Shown: positions 8,534 through 17,275, numbered from the stretch's first letter. The stretch is 64,000 nucleotides of DNA from Thiomicrorhabdus indica (GCF_004293625.1 NZ_CP033040.1:1054001-1118000), one strand, 5' to 3'. The notes: generated from the sequence alone by a model not told the origin. A program made the numbers and translations.

Positions 8534-9921
8534 TATTTATTACCACCTTGTTGAGAGGCGCTTTTGGCAATGCCTTCAATACTTGGTATCTCAGGAATTG
8601 GTTGGCCATGTGGATCCGATAAGTGCTGCATGAGTTCAGAGGCAATTTCTGCTTCTTGCTCTTGGTTCAATATATGTTCCATCCGTTCGGCTTGTTGGTG
8701 AACTTGTTCCGAAGTTAAGTCGGCATGTTCGCTAAGATAGCTTTCCCATAAACGATGTCGTCGTGTCAGTTTGATTGCTTTTCTCAAACCAGATTCAGTC
8801 AGTGCGAAATGGCATTGTTGTTCGCTGATCCAGCTGAATTTTTGTAGTTGTTTGAGTATTTTTTTTAGTTGGACGTTATCTAGAGAGCGCATCGTGGCTA
8901 TTTCTGCCAAGGTGAAATCATTGCGTTGAAAGTGAGTACGTTCTAGAAGTTTATAGAGCGTACGCAAGACATTTTCTCGCATGACGCGTTGACGTAATTT
9001 TCGGTAATCTAATGAACGTTTTACTAAGCCGTTTTTCGGGGCAAATAAAAAGCTGATAAAGAATAATATCGAGAGACTAACGACTATCCAAGGACCTGTT
9101 GGCATAGCCGGCGCAATATATGAAATTTGTGTGCCCATAGCTGCACTTGTTGCACCAAAAATTGAGGCGAGAATGAGAAGGGTGCTCAGTTGGTGACTCC
9201 AAAAGCGAGCCGCTGCGATAGGGGTGAGTAAAATGGCAGCCATGAGTACGACACCGACCAGCTGTAGACCAACGACGACTGAAAGCACGATGAGTACGGC
9301 AAGAAGCATTTCGTAAAATTTAACGTGAATTCCAAGGGTTTTCGCGTAATTTAAGTTGAAAGCAATCAAACGGAACTTTTCAAAAAACAGGAAAACGGTG
9401 ATTAAGATGGCTATCGTGACGATGGTAAGAAGGTGAATATCTTCTGCTGTCATCGCTGCGGCTTGACCGAAGAGCAGTTTATCCAAACCACTTTTATTTG
9501 CCATTTCCGAGCTTTGTATAAATGACAGCAACATTAGTCCGAGTGCAAAGAAAAATGAGAGGGTAATGGCTAATGCCGCATCGGGTTTGATTTTGGTGTT
9601 TTTGGGTAACCAATCAATAATCCAAAACCCTACAAGACTGGAAAAAAGAGCGCCTAGGAAAATAATCTCAGCTTCTCTAGAGCCGCTGAGTAAAAATGCC
9701 ATCATGACTCCCGGCAAAGCTGCGTGAGCCAAAGCGTCACCGAGTAATGAGCGTTTGCGTAAAAAAGCGAAGGCACCAATCACCGAAGCACTCATACCCA
9801 GCAATAAACTGCCAAAAAGAACCCATGTTGCATTAATGTCTTCAAATGACCAGAAAAGTGCCAATTGCGACAGGATTTGTTGCCATTGGCTTTCAGGTTG
9901 TAAGAGTTCAAATCCATTCAT
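8533..9921 (-). CDS. Metal ABC permease fused to a C-terminal DtxR-like repressor domain
   Basis: A 462-aa two-part protein. Residues 1-295 are an ABC-3 metal permease (GDALAHAALPG near residue 61, GLQLVGVVLMAAILL near 218). Residues about 312-455 are a winged-helix plus metal-binding domain of the DtxR family, with TESGLRKA, HRLWESYL, VHQQAERMEH and SDPHGQPIPEI. Here the ancillary His is kept, and the primary-site Cys is Glu as in Mn-type members. The SH3-like third domain is missing. The same architecture is known from Chlamydia YtgCR, where cleavage frees the repressor. A separate DtxR regulator is encoded at the end of this operon. No frameshift is visible, so the fusion is real in this sequence. 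Confidence 0.9.
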   Translation of the reverse strand: MNGFELLQPESQWQQILSQLALFWSFEDINATWVLFGSLLLGMSASVIGAFAFLRKRSLLGDALAHAALPGVMMAFLLSGSREAEIIFLGALFSSLVGFWIIDWLPKNTKIKPDAALAITLSFFFALGLMLLSFIQSSEMANKSGLDKLLFGQAAAMTAEDIHLLTIVTIAILITVFLFFEKFRLIAFNLNYAKTLGIHVKFYEMLLAVLIVLSVVVGLQLVGVVLMAAILLTPIAAARFWSHQLSTLLILASIFGATSAAMGTQISYIAPAMPTGPWIVVSLSILFFISFLFAPKNGLVKRSLDYRKLRQRVMRENVLRTLYKLLERTHFQRNDFTLAEIATMRSLDNVQLKKILKQLQKFSWISEQQCHFALTESGLRKAIKLTRRHRLWESYLSEHADLTSEQVHQQAERMEHILNQEQEAEIASELMQHLSDPHGQPIPEIPSIEGIAKSASQQGGNK

Positions 9922-9932
9922 ATTGGCGAGCC

Positions 9933-10712
9933 TTAATCATCATGCGCTTGGTTTAAGCGGCTGCGATACATTTGTTCAGTGAGATCATTCAACAAAGACA
10001 GTCGACCACCATAGGTTTTATTGAGGTTATCTTTTGTTAGAACTTCTTCACTTGATCCGGCAGCGATCAGCCGAGCATTGATTAAAATGACGTAATCAAA
10101 ATATTCATGAACGGTGTTAAGGTCGTGGTGGACACAAACGACTGTGTTGCCCTTAGCTTTAAGCTCTTTAAAGAGTTCAATAATGGCTTTTTCCGTGGCG
10201 ACATCGACACCCGCAAATGGTTCATCCATTAAGTATAAGCTTGCTTGTTGTGCCAATGCTCGTGCTAAAAAGACCCGTTGTTGCTGACCACCGGAAAGTT
10301 GTGAAATTTGTCGATCACGAAAGTCCCACATTTTTAGGTTTTTTAATGCTTGTTCTGCGATTTCTTTATCACTAGCTTTCGGTCTTTGCCAGAATTTTAG
10401 CTGACCATGACGCCCCATCAAAACGACATCCATGACATCAATCGGGAAATCCCAATCGATTTCTTCTCGTTGCGGAACATAGGCCGTTGTTAAGCGCTTC
10501 TGTTCAAGTGGTTCTCCAAAAAATAGTGTTGTGCCACCAATCGTTGGCGTTAAGCCCATAATACCTTTTAAAAGTGAAGATTTACCGGCACCATTTGGAC
10601 CAATAATCGCCACAGTTTTACCGGCCGGTATTTCAAAACTGACATCCGTTAAAACCGGTTTGTGATGGTAGCGGATTGAGAGTTGTTCGACTTTTAGTGG
10701 GGTATGACTCAT
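9933..10712 (-). CDS. Metal ABC transporter ATP-binding protein
   Basis: A 259-aa ATPase of the Mn/Zn/Fe uptake class. Walker A is GPNGAGKS (about residues 38-45), the signature is LSGGQQQRV, Walker B is LYLMDEPFAG, and the switch His follows in VCVHHDL. The VPQREEIDWDFP stretch is typical of manganese/iron-type ATPases. It lies 11 bases upstream of the fused permease gene and downstream of the binding protein gene in the same operon. A palindrome copy at 10620 falls in the Walker A neighbourhood (IPAGK). Confidence 0.9.
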   Translation of the reverse strand: MSHTPLKVEQLSIRYHHKPVLTDVSFEIPAGKTVAIIGPNGAGKSSLLKGIMGLTPTIGGTTLFFGEPLEQKRLTTAYVPQREEIDWDFPIDVMDVVLMGRHGQLKFWQRPKASDKEIAEQALKNLKMWDFRDRQISQLSGGQQQRVFLARALAQQASLYLMDEPFAGVDVATEKAIIELFKELKAKGNTVVCVHHDLNTVHEYFDYVILINARLIAAGSSEEVLTKDNLNKTYGGRLSLLNDLTEQMYRSRLNQAHDD

Positions 10713-10749
10713 TTGAATAACCTGTTTGTGAGAGCTACGTAAATCATTT

Positions 10750-11655
10750 TTAGTGTCTTTTTCCTAAAAGTCCATCACGAATGGTTTTTACATTGTGTTC
10801 GACCATTCCAATATAGTTGTCAGCACCGGAACCTTTTGCCCCCATTGCATCAGAATAGAGCTCACCGCCAATAACAAGGTTTTTGCCTTCAGCTTGGATA
10901 CCTTTTACCAAAGACTCAATGAATTTTGGTGAAACACTGGATTCCACAAAAACCGCTTTAATGTCTCTTTGCACAATAATGTCCTTGAGTTGTTTGATAT
11001 CTTGCAAACCAAATTCACCGGCGGTTGAAATTCCTTGAAGACCCATGACTTCTAGACCGTAAGCTTTGCCAAAATAGCCAAAGGCATCGTGCGCTGTAAT
11101 TAAAACGCGATTGGCTTTTGGTATTGAGTTGATTTCAGATGAGACCCATTGATTAAGTTCGTGAAGTTTTTGCTGATATTTTTCAAGGTTTTTTTGATAG
11201 AAGATGGCATTTTGAGCATCTTTTTTGACAAGAATTTCGGTGACTTTATCTGCCGCACTTTGCCAAAGTGTAATATCAAACCAAACGTGAGGGTCATGCA
11301 GTGAATCATATTTGATCAAGTTGGATTTCGGTAGAGATTCTGTCACAGCAACCACGGTCTTTTTACGAGACATTTTGTCAAAGATGTCCTGCATTTTGCC
11401 CTCTAGGTGTAAACCGTTATAAAAGATAATATCTGCGCGGCTCAATTTGCGCATATCGCCTTGGGTGGCTTTGTATAAGTGCGGATCAACACCGACGCCC
11501 ATCAATGATTGAACGGTGACATGTTCTTGACCAATATTTTCAACTAAGTCGGCAATCATGCCTGTTGTTGTCGTTATGTTGAGTTGTGCTTTCGCAGGAG
11601 TGCTTAGTAACACTGTGCAACTTAACCCTATGAGAAGTGAGCGAAATAAGTTCAT
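10750..11655 (-). CDS. Metal ABC transporter substrate-binding protein (TroA/ZnuA superfamily)
   Basis: A 301-aa periplasmic binding protein with a signal peptide (about residues 1-23, ending AKA). Likely metal ligands are His59 (DPHLY), His123 (DPHVW), His189 (AHDAF) and Asp269 (YSDAMG), the TroA-like set. The long His-rich loop of zinc-specific ZnuA is absent. With a DtxR/MntR-type regulator in the operon, Mn or Fe is the more likely cargo, but Zn cannot be excluded. It is the first gene of the minus-strand operon and is preceded by the operator region. Confidence 0.9.
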   Translation of the reverse strand: MNLFRSLLIGLSCTVLLSTPAKAQLNITTTTGMIADLVENIGQEHVTVQSLMGVGVDPHLYKATQGDMRKLSRADIIFYNGLHLEGKMQDIFDKMSRKKTVVAVTESLPKSNLIKYDSLHDPHVWFDITLWQSAADKVTEILVKKDAQNAIFYQKNLEKYQQKLHELNQWVSSEINSIPKANRVLITAHDAFGYFGKAYGLEVMGLQGISTAGEFGLQDIKQLKDIIVQRDIKAVFVESSVSPKFIESLVKGIQAEGKNLVIGGELYSDAMGAKGSGADNYIGMVEHNVKTIRDGLLGKRH

Positions 11656-11681
11656 AATCTTTTATTTCCTTAAACTAATTG

Positions 11682-11695
11682 TTAGTCATGACTAA
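11682..11695. promoter_or_regulatory. Perfect DtxR-like palindrome, TTAGTCATGACTAA
   Basis: A perfect 14-bp dyad lies 27 bases upstream of the binding-protein start. Its half-site TTAG/CTAA resembles the DtxR-family consensus ends. Its position covers the expected promoter of the metal operon. Inferred target of the DtxR-type regulator encoded in the operon, or of the permease-fused repressor domain. Confidence 0.65.
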
Positions 11696-11779
11696 ATTTT
11701 TAATTAATCTAACAATGCTCTAGCTTATTTGCAAGCAAATTTTAATAAAAATAATCGTTGTAAAGTCCGTTTGATTAAA

Positions 11780-11810
11780 TTAGTCTAATAAAAATATTAG
11801 ACAAGACTAA
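11780..11810. promoter_or_regulatory. Second, overlapping DtxR-like dyads upstream of the outer-membrane gene
   Basis: TTAGTC at 11780 pairs with GACTAA at 11805. Inside it, GTCTAATA (11783) pairs with TATTAGAC (11795). The same half-site as at 11682 recurs about 35 bases from the plus-strand ATG. The two sites bracket a 189-base divergent promoter, suggesting shared metal control of both transcripts. Confidence 0.55.
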
Positions 11811-11844
11811 ATTTATTATTTAATGGGATTATTTGGAGCGTTTT

Positions 11845-12621
11845 ATGAAATATAAGCTTAGGCTTTTTAGTTTGGGGATGTTGTTCTTTGTTTCAGCAGC
11901 TCAAGCGGATCTGCGTCCATTGGCGGCCGATCGCCCTGATGCAACGGAAAGTCCGCAGACGGTGGATAAAGGACATTGGCAAATCGAAACGACCATTTTG
12001 GGCTTTGCACAAGACAAGCAGAGTGGTGTGACTTTTCGTTCGTTTGAAGCATTTAATACCAATTTAAAGTATGGTTTGACGGATTCAGTCGATATTCATT
12101 TTGTGATGACGCCTTATGTCAAAGAAGAAGTCGAACAAAACGGTGTTATGACTTCGCAAAGTTCTTATAGTGATCTAGAGGTGCGTTCGAAAATTAACCT
12201 TTGGGGGAATGATGGTGGAGATAGTGCAATGGCGTTATTACCTTATCTAAAGTTACCGGCCGGTAAACTTTCTAATGACAAGGTCAAAGGCGGTTTGATT
12301 ATAACCTTCGGCACAGACCTAGCTGGTTTTGGTGTGGGTATTCAAGCTCAGCTTGATTCTGTTTATAACAAGACGAAAGATGAAATGGATTTTTCAGGCA
12401 GTTACACGGCTGTTTTAGGGTATGACCTTGCAGAAAAGGTTGGTGGCTATATGGAGTATGTGGGGGAGTTCGATGTCGAAGGGGATTATTTTCCCTATGC
12501 AAGCTTTGGCGCCACGTATCAAATGAATGCAAACCAGCAATGGGATATTGGTTCAAAAGCGGCATTGAACGATGAAGGTCAAGATTTTGAGGTCTTCTTT
12601 GGACTGACTCAACGTTATTAA
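11845..12621 (+). CDS. Outer-membrane-type transporter-like protein (phenol-degradation MetA-like family)
   Basis: A 258-aa exported protein with a signal peptide (about residues 1-22, ending AQA). The mature part has alternating beta-strand patterns and the opening ADRPDATESPQTV, typical of the outer-membrane family annotated as putative MetA-pathway of phenol degradation/transporter. It ends in an aromatic (RY), as beta-barrels often do. The frame opens at a TTG at 11833, but ATG 11845 behind GGAG (11835-11838) is the likely start. It is divergent from the metal uptake operon and shares its DtxR-like operators. That suggests a metal-regulated porin, which is inference. Confidence 0.7.
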   Translation: MKYKLRLFSLGMLFFVSAAQADLRPLAADRPDATESPQTVDKGHWQIETTILGFAQDKQSGVTFRSFEAFNTNLKYGLTDSVDIHFVMTPYVKEEVEQNGVMTSQSSYSDLEVRSKINLWGNDGGDSAMALLPYLKLPAGKLSNDKVKGGLIITFGTDLAGFGVGIQAQLDSVYNKTKDEMDFSGSYTAVLGYDLAEKVGGYMEYVGEFDVEGDYFPYASFGATYQMNANQQWDIGSKAALNDEGQDFEVFFGLTQRY

Positions 12622-12643
12622 TTTGAAGATATTTAATCAGTAT

Positions 12644-13621
12644 TTAGGTTGTGCTCACTTGATTGCGCCCTGTAACTTTAGAAAGATAAAGGGCGGCATC
12701 GGCTTGAGTATAGAGATCGGTCTTATCCAAGCCGTCCTTCATTTCGGTAATGCCAAAACTGGCGGTGACTCGCCCACAATCAAATTCAGTCGCTTCAATG
12801 TTTTGGCGGTGACGTTCTGCCACCTCTTTGGCATTTTTCGCATGGGTATTTGGCAGAATAATGGTAAATTCTTCGCCACCAATCCGTGACAGGGTATCGA
12901 CTTCACGTAAATTACTTTGCAGTAGTTGGGCAAATTGTTTGAGTACGGCGTCGCCTGTATCGTGGCCGTGTTGATCATTGATTTTTTTAAAGAAGTCGAT
13001 GTCGAGCAAAACCAAGCAAAAGGGTTCTTGTTGGCGTTCGTAACGCGCGATTTGCTTGTCGAGTTCTTGATCATAGACGCGACGATTGAATAATCCTGTG
13101 AGAGCATCTGTGGTTGAGAGGGCTTTGAGCTCTTGATTTAATGCCATGAGCGATTGCTGTTTTTCAAGAAGTTGCGCTTGAGCTAACTGCAGCTCCAAAT
13201 TAATCGCTGCTTTTTCTTCGGTCGCCATTTCAGCACGGCGGCGTTCTTGAATCAGTTGCTTTTCAATTAGGTGACGGCGGTGCATTTTCATCAGTGCATA
13301 GCTGTAATATGGCTTTCCATCATGATTAATGCGTTGAGCGTTTACCATCAGTGGCAGATTTTCATCGTCTCGCACTTTAAATTTCAGGTAGTTTTCTTCG
13401 ACGGTTTTATTCAGTTGCAAGCTGGGCAGGATATTGCCAAGAAACAGCAATTGACTGGACATGGGTAGCAATACTTTAATGTGCTGACCGATGAGTTCCT
13501 GTTGGTTTAGCTTTAGCCAGTCGCATAAGATGCTGTTCATCGCTGTGATTTCACTGGCTAAATTAGTGGCAAGGTAACCGCAAGGAATTTTTTCGATGTT
13601 AATCTTATTCTTCGATTGCAA
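12644..13621 (-). CDS. PAS-GGDEF diguanylate cyclase
   Basis: A 325-aa soluble signalling protein. An N-terminal PAS-like sensor (about residues 8-112) is followed by a coiled-coil linker (about 115-165) and a GGDEF domain (about 170-325). The active site is GGEEF (248-252). An RxxD inhibitory site (REVD, 239-242) sits five residues before it, so product-inhibited synthesis of c-di-GMP is expected. The start is TTG 13621 behind a purine-rich GAGAGAG. The upstream gene, 27 bases away on the same strand, encodes an RsbQ-like hydrolase, suggesting an operon in which the hydrolase serves the PAS domain. Confidence 0.88.
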   Translation of the reverse strand: MQSKNKINIEKIPCGYLATNLASEITAMNSILCDWLKLNQQELIGQHIKVLLPMSSQLLFLGNILPSLQLNKTVEENYLKFKVRDDENLPLMVNAQRINHDGKPYYSYALMKMHRRHLIEKQLIQERRRAEMATEEKAAINLELQLAQAQLLEKQQSLMALNQELKALSTTDALTGLFNRRVYDQELDKQIARYERQQEPFCLVLLDIDFFKKINDQHGHDTGDAVLKQFAQLLQSNLREVDTLSRIGGEEFTIILPNTHAKNAKEVAERHRQNIEATEFDCGRVTASFGITEMKDGLDKTDLYTQADAALYLSKVTGRNQVSTT

Positions 13622-13647
13622 AGTTTTCGCTCTCTCAGTTCAATGGG

Positions 13648-14451
13648 TTAATGCGTTATGCTGTGTTCGATGCCGGCAATCACCGCTTTAGGGTTGGTGA
13701 TTTGTGGATAGTGACCTGTAGCCTCCAGTTTTAGCGTTTGGCAATTAGGAATTTGTTGAGCCAAATAGTCAATGACTTCGAGCGGCACAATAATATCCTC
13801 TGTGCAGTAAAGCACAGAAACGGGCACTGAAATGTTCGGCAACTGATTGCGAATGTCACACAGGAAAGTCACTTTTGCAAAGTTTTCTGAAATAACGGGG
13901 TCTGAGCGTAAAAAACTTAGCTTAATATCTTCACTAAACTCGGGATGTTCACTGTTCCCAACGGCAGCGGGCGCTAAATAGCTAGCCCATTCAAAGTAGT
14001 TGAGATGCATCATAGTGAGCAATTCCATGACATCCTCTTTTTCAAAGCCACCGTGATAGTTTGTTTCATTTAGATAGTGCGGAGAGGGACCGATGGTAAT
14101 AAGCTTTTTGAACAATTCTGGGCGTTGAATGGAGGCGAGCATTCCAATCGCACCACTCACAGAGTGACCAATAAAATAGACTGATTCAAGGTTTAACGCA
14201 TCACACAGCGCGATTAAATCATTGGCATAAGCGTGCAGGTCATCGTATTTATCATTGTTGTACTCGCTCAAATCTGAGCGCCCGCAGCCAATATAATCAA
14301 AGCTAATCACACGAAATTGATCCGTAAACTCTGGAATGACTTTGTTCCAAACGGTCTTGTCACAACCAAAACCGTGACCAAAAACCAGAGTATTTGAGCC
14401 TGAGCCTTGTATCTCCACATTGTGTTTGGCAATGATGTTATCAGCAGTCAT
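13648..14451 (-). CDS. RsbQ-like alpha/beta hydrolase
   Basis: A 267-aa alpha/beta hydrolase close in length and layout to RsbQ (269 aa) and the plant KAI2/D14 group. The nucleophile is Ser97 in GHSVSG, the acid is probably the Asp in CTEDIIVP, and the base is the His in ATGHYPQ. ATG 14451 lies six bases behind AAGGA and is preferred over ATG 14457. In Bacillus, RsbQ works with the PAS domain of RsbP. Here the downstream partner is a PAS-GGDEF protein. The substrate or ligand is unknown. Confidence 0.85.
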   Translation of the reverse strand: MTADNIIAKHNVEIQGSGSNTLVFGHGFGCDKTVWNKVIPEFTDQFRVISFDYIGCGRSDLSEYNNDKYDDLHAYANDLIALCDALNLESVYFIGHSVSGAIGMLASIQRPELFKKLITIGPSPHYLNETNYHGGFEKEDVMELLTMMHLNYFEWASYLAPAAVGNSEHPEFSEDIKLSFLRSDPVISENFAKVTFLCDIRNQLPNISVPVSVLYCTEDIIVPLEVIDYLAQQIPNCQTLKLEATGHYPQITNPKAVIAGIEHSITH

Positions 14452-14713
14452 TGGCATTCCTTATCAATACGAGTGATCATTTTTAGACTATGCGAGAGTT
14501 ATAAATTGCTAGTGAAACATTTTAACGTCTATATAAGTGAAATGAATGGTACTTGAAATCAATCTTAATGTGGTTGGAGTTTTTTTATAAAGAAGTACTT
14601 TTAACCGGCCGGTGGCTTTTAGGGTAAGAAATTAGAGCAATGAATGAGGAATTGTCGGTACTTTTGTCTCGCTCGATTTATAATTTGCGCAAAACTAATT
14701 TGTGGAGAGATGT

Positions 14714-15547
14714 TTGAACGCTGAATCTGTGCCTCTGTCTTTATCAGTCAAATCTTTGAATCACACGCCAATTGGTATTTTTGATTCTGGAATTGGTGGT
14801 CTACCAATCGCTCAGAAAGTAAGAGAGTTATTGCCTTCTGAGGATATTATCTATGTCGCAGACACAGCTTTTGCACCCTACGGTGAAAAGTCGGAAGCTG
14901 AGATTTTGCAAAGGGCGATTCAGGTCGTAGAGTTTTTGCTCTCAAAAAATGTCAAAGCGATTGTGGTTGCCTGCAATACGGCAACGATGGTGGCGATTAA
15001 AACGCTACGTGAACGTTATGATGTACCCTTTATCGGGGTAGAGCCAGGGGTAAAACCCGCAGCTATTCACACCAAAACTGGAGTAATTGGTGTTTTGGCG
15101 ACGGAAAAGACTCTTAGTAGTCATGCCTTTGATGCTTTGGCAAAGCGAGTCGCTGGCAATGTGCAAATGGAAATTCAACCTAGTCCTAAACTCGTGCATT
15201 TGGTTGAAAATCTGCAATTGGATTTTGATCAGGCTCATAAAGCCGTGCGAGAGTATGTAGAGCCTTTGATGATTAAAGGGGCAGATACGATTATTTTAGG
15301 CTGTACGCATTTTGCTCATTTGACTCCCGTCATTGAGCAGGTGGCAGGTTCGCCAGTGACGGTAATCAGTACCGAATTGGCGGTTGCCAAAGAGGTGCAG
15401 CGCCGTCTTGATTTAGAAAAACTGCTTTGCGTGGCAACATTGCCGGCAATGAATCGTTTTTATACCAGTGGCGATTTAGACTTGTATCGCAAGCAAATTG
15501 CTCACCTATGGCAGGATGTGGAGACTGTTGGAATCTATCAGTTTTGA
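14714..15547 (+). CDS. murI: Glutamate racemase
   Basis: A 277-aa enzyme making D-glutamate for peptidoglycan. Both catalytic cysteines are visible (VACNTAT and GCTHF), as is the opening IGIFDSGIGGL. TTG 14714 is chosen because GGAGAG (14704-14709) lies just before it. The frame also opens at GTG 14702, but that codon overlaps the ribosome site. It stands alone; palindrome copies flank it at 14604 and 15563. No gene is seen in the 262 bases before the start. Confidence 0.92.
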   Translation: MNAESVPLSLSVKSLNHTPIGIFDSGIGGLPIAQKVRELLPSEDIIYVADTAFAPYGEKSEAEILQRAIQVVEFLLSKNVKAIVVACNTATMVAIKTLRERYDVPFIGVEPGVKPAAIHTKTGVIGVLATEKTLSSHAFDALAKRVAGNVQMEIQPSPKLVHLVENLQLDFDQAHKAVREYVEPLMIKGADTIILGCTHFAHLTPVIEQVAGSPVTVISTELAVAKEVQRRLDLEKLLCVATLPAMNRFYTSGDLDLYRKQIAHLWQDVETVGIYQF

Positions 15548-15680
15548 GCGATTAGAGTTTTTACCGGCCGGTAAAGAAAACCTTTCGGCTATTAGGGGCT
15601 GAATTGTCAACAGACCCTAGCAATAATTTTAAATTTAAGTGTCTCTTCATAAGCCTGCAATTAATCTGATTAATCTAGCA

Positions 15681-16604
15681 TTACGTGGTGTAGATTTTTT
15701 TGAGGTGCGTTTCAATCGAGTAGCGTTGTAAAAATTCAATAAATGCTAAGCAGGTTAATGAGAGTTCTTTTTTGTTGCTATAAGCATAATACCAGTGTTT
15801 GTGAATAGGAAAGTCGGCAACGTTTAGACGGATTAAATGCCCAGTATATTCTTCTAGCCGAAATGCATCCGCAGGTAATATTCCAATGCCTAAGTCTGCG
15901 ATAACGCACTGTTTGATTAATTCATAGCTGCCTAGTTCCATATAAGGTTTCAGCTTGATTCCTTCTTCAGCAAATACTCGATCGATTGTTTGACGAATGC
16001 TGGTTTCCGGCAAAGGTAATATAAGGTTTTGTTTTTCCAAGCTTTTCAGACTGAGCTTTGCATGATTATGTAATCGATTACCAGGGGCTGCAACCACCGC
16101 TAAGGTTTGATCAGTAAATGCCTCAAAATGTGCTTCAAGGCCATCTAAGATTCGTCCGGTAATGACCAGTTCGTGTTGTTGTGTCTTTAAGCTTTCCTGC
16201 GTTTCGGCTTTACTCAGAATTGAGAGTTTTGGCACCACCTTTGGATTTTCTTTTAAAAACTCGGAAAGAATAAATGGTAAAAAGTATTTGCTGGCAGAAA
16301 CTCCTGCGATATTGAGTTCTCCTTCGATACCATCTGTTTGGACGGCCCTTAAACGTGTATGGAAGTCATCAAAGTCATCTAGAAGGGTTTGAAATTGCTG
16401 GTAGGTGGTTTCACCGGTTGGGGTTAAATAGACTTTGCGACCTACAATTTCAATCAGCGGATCGCCTATAGAGTCAGCGAGTTTCTTTAGTTGGCTGGAT
16501 ACAGCGGGTTGTGAAATATTAAGTTCTTTTGCCGCTTTAGTGAAGCTTTTGAGCCGTGCGACTGATTCAAAGAGGCGAATTTGATTGAAGGTAATATTGA
16601 GCAT
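15681..16604 (-). CDS. LysR-family transcriptional regulator
   Basis: A 307-aa LysR regulator with an N-terminal helix-turn-helix (KSFTKAAKELNISQPAVSSQLKKL, quoted in parts: KSFTKAAKEL, ISQPAVSSQL) and a C-terminal effector domain. It closes the minus-strand cbb cluster after a 150-aa unknown gene, with 131 bases between. It could be a second CbbR-type regulator; the divergent regulator at 22537 is the positionally classical CbbR. The effector is unknown. Confidence 0.85.
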   Translation of the reverse strand: MLNITFNQIRLFESVARLKSFTKAAKELNISQPAVSSQLKKLADSIGDPLIEIVGRKVYLTPTGETTYQQFQTLLDDFDDFHTRLRAVQTDGIEGELNIAGVSASKYFLPFILSEFLKENPKVVPKLSILSKAETQESLKTQQHELVITGRILDGLEAHFEAFTDQTLAVVAAPGNRLHNHAKLSLKSLEKQNLILPLPETSIRQTIDRVFAEEGIKLKPYMELGSYELIKQCVIADLGIGILPADAFRLEEYTGHLIRLNVADFPIHKHWYYAYSNKKELSLTCLAFIEFLQRYSIETHLKKIYTT

Positions 16605-16735
16605 GGAAAATGGTTCTTTTCGATGTTAAGTTCTTTTGCGGAATTTCTCAGCAGTAGAACCAAATATGAATTTTCAACAGATCCTAGTCTGTAAGGTTTT
16701 ATTTTACTTGCTCAATAATTCCCGTAAAGGAAATC

Positions 16736-17188
16736 TTAGCTAAAACCTCGATTCAACCAAGGATTCACGGGATGTTTGCGTTCGCTTAATCGTTGTTCTT
16801 TTCCTAAGGTGTAGGCAGCCTTTAGCGCCTTGGCTAGTTTAGGGTTTTGCTCCAAGTCGATTTCATAGGTTTCGGCAATTTTCTGTAAATAGGCTTCGGG
16901 TCCGATTGCTTGATAAATCTCCAGAAATTCCCTTATCATCATGGGGAGTTTTGGGAGAGAGAATTCGATTTGAGATTGGAAGGCAGTGACTTCAAAATCA
17001 CTATGTTCCATCATTTCAAATTGATAAGAGATTAAATCAAGATGATGTTCTTTAGCAATTCGGTGTGGCAGTTTTTCCAAAAAAAGGTCGATATCGTCAA
17101 TATAGAGGGGTAAGACAATATCGGATTCGTAGCGAAAGGTTTCACCGCGAAAATCGAATACGACACGAACAGTCATAGTTGAATTCAT
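16736..17188 (-). CDS. Unknown 150-aa protein in the cbb cluster
   Basis: An unrecognised soluble, acidic protein (no signal peptide, no membrane segment). It begins MNSTMTVRVVFDFRGETF, a beta-rich opening, and continues with a helical part (about 75-130). The C-terminal tail contains HPVNPWLNRGF. It lies 87 bases downstream of cbbO on the same strand and before a LysR gene. Its position suggests a role tied to RuBisCO or its activase, but that is only inference. Clean frame, normal base use. Confidence 0.7.
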   Translation of the reverse strand: MNSTMTVRVVFDFRGETFRYESDIVLPLYIDDIDLFLEKLPHRIAKEHHLDLISYQFEMMEHSDFEVTAFQSQIEFSLPKLPMMIREFLEIYQAIGPEAYLQKIAETYEIDLEQNPKLAKALKAAYTLGKEQRLSERKHPVNPWLNRGFS

Positions 17189-17275
17189 ACAGGCCTCGCA
17201 AGCTAATATTTATAATAATTGGCGCAATGACAAGAGTCGAGAAAGCCGCTTTGGAGTTTTTTCGACTCTAATCGA

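Noticed and set aside
12623-12889. 88-codon plus-strand frame after the outer-membrane gene
   Set aside because: It overlaps the GGDEF coding region in antisense and has no family features.
15600-16690. Short repeat CAACAGAYCCTAG at 15609 and 16676 flanking the lysR gene
   Set aside because: Only 13 bases with one difference; too weak to claim an insertion footprint or paired operator.
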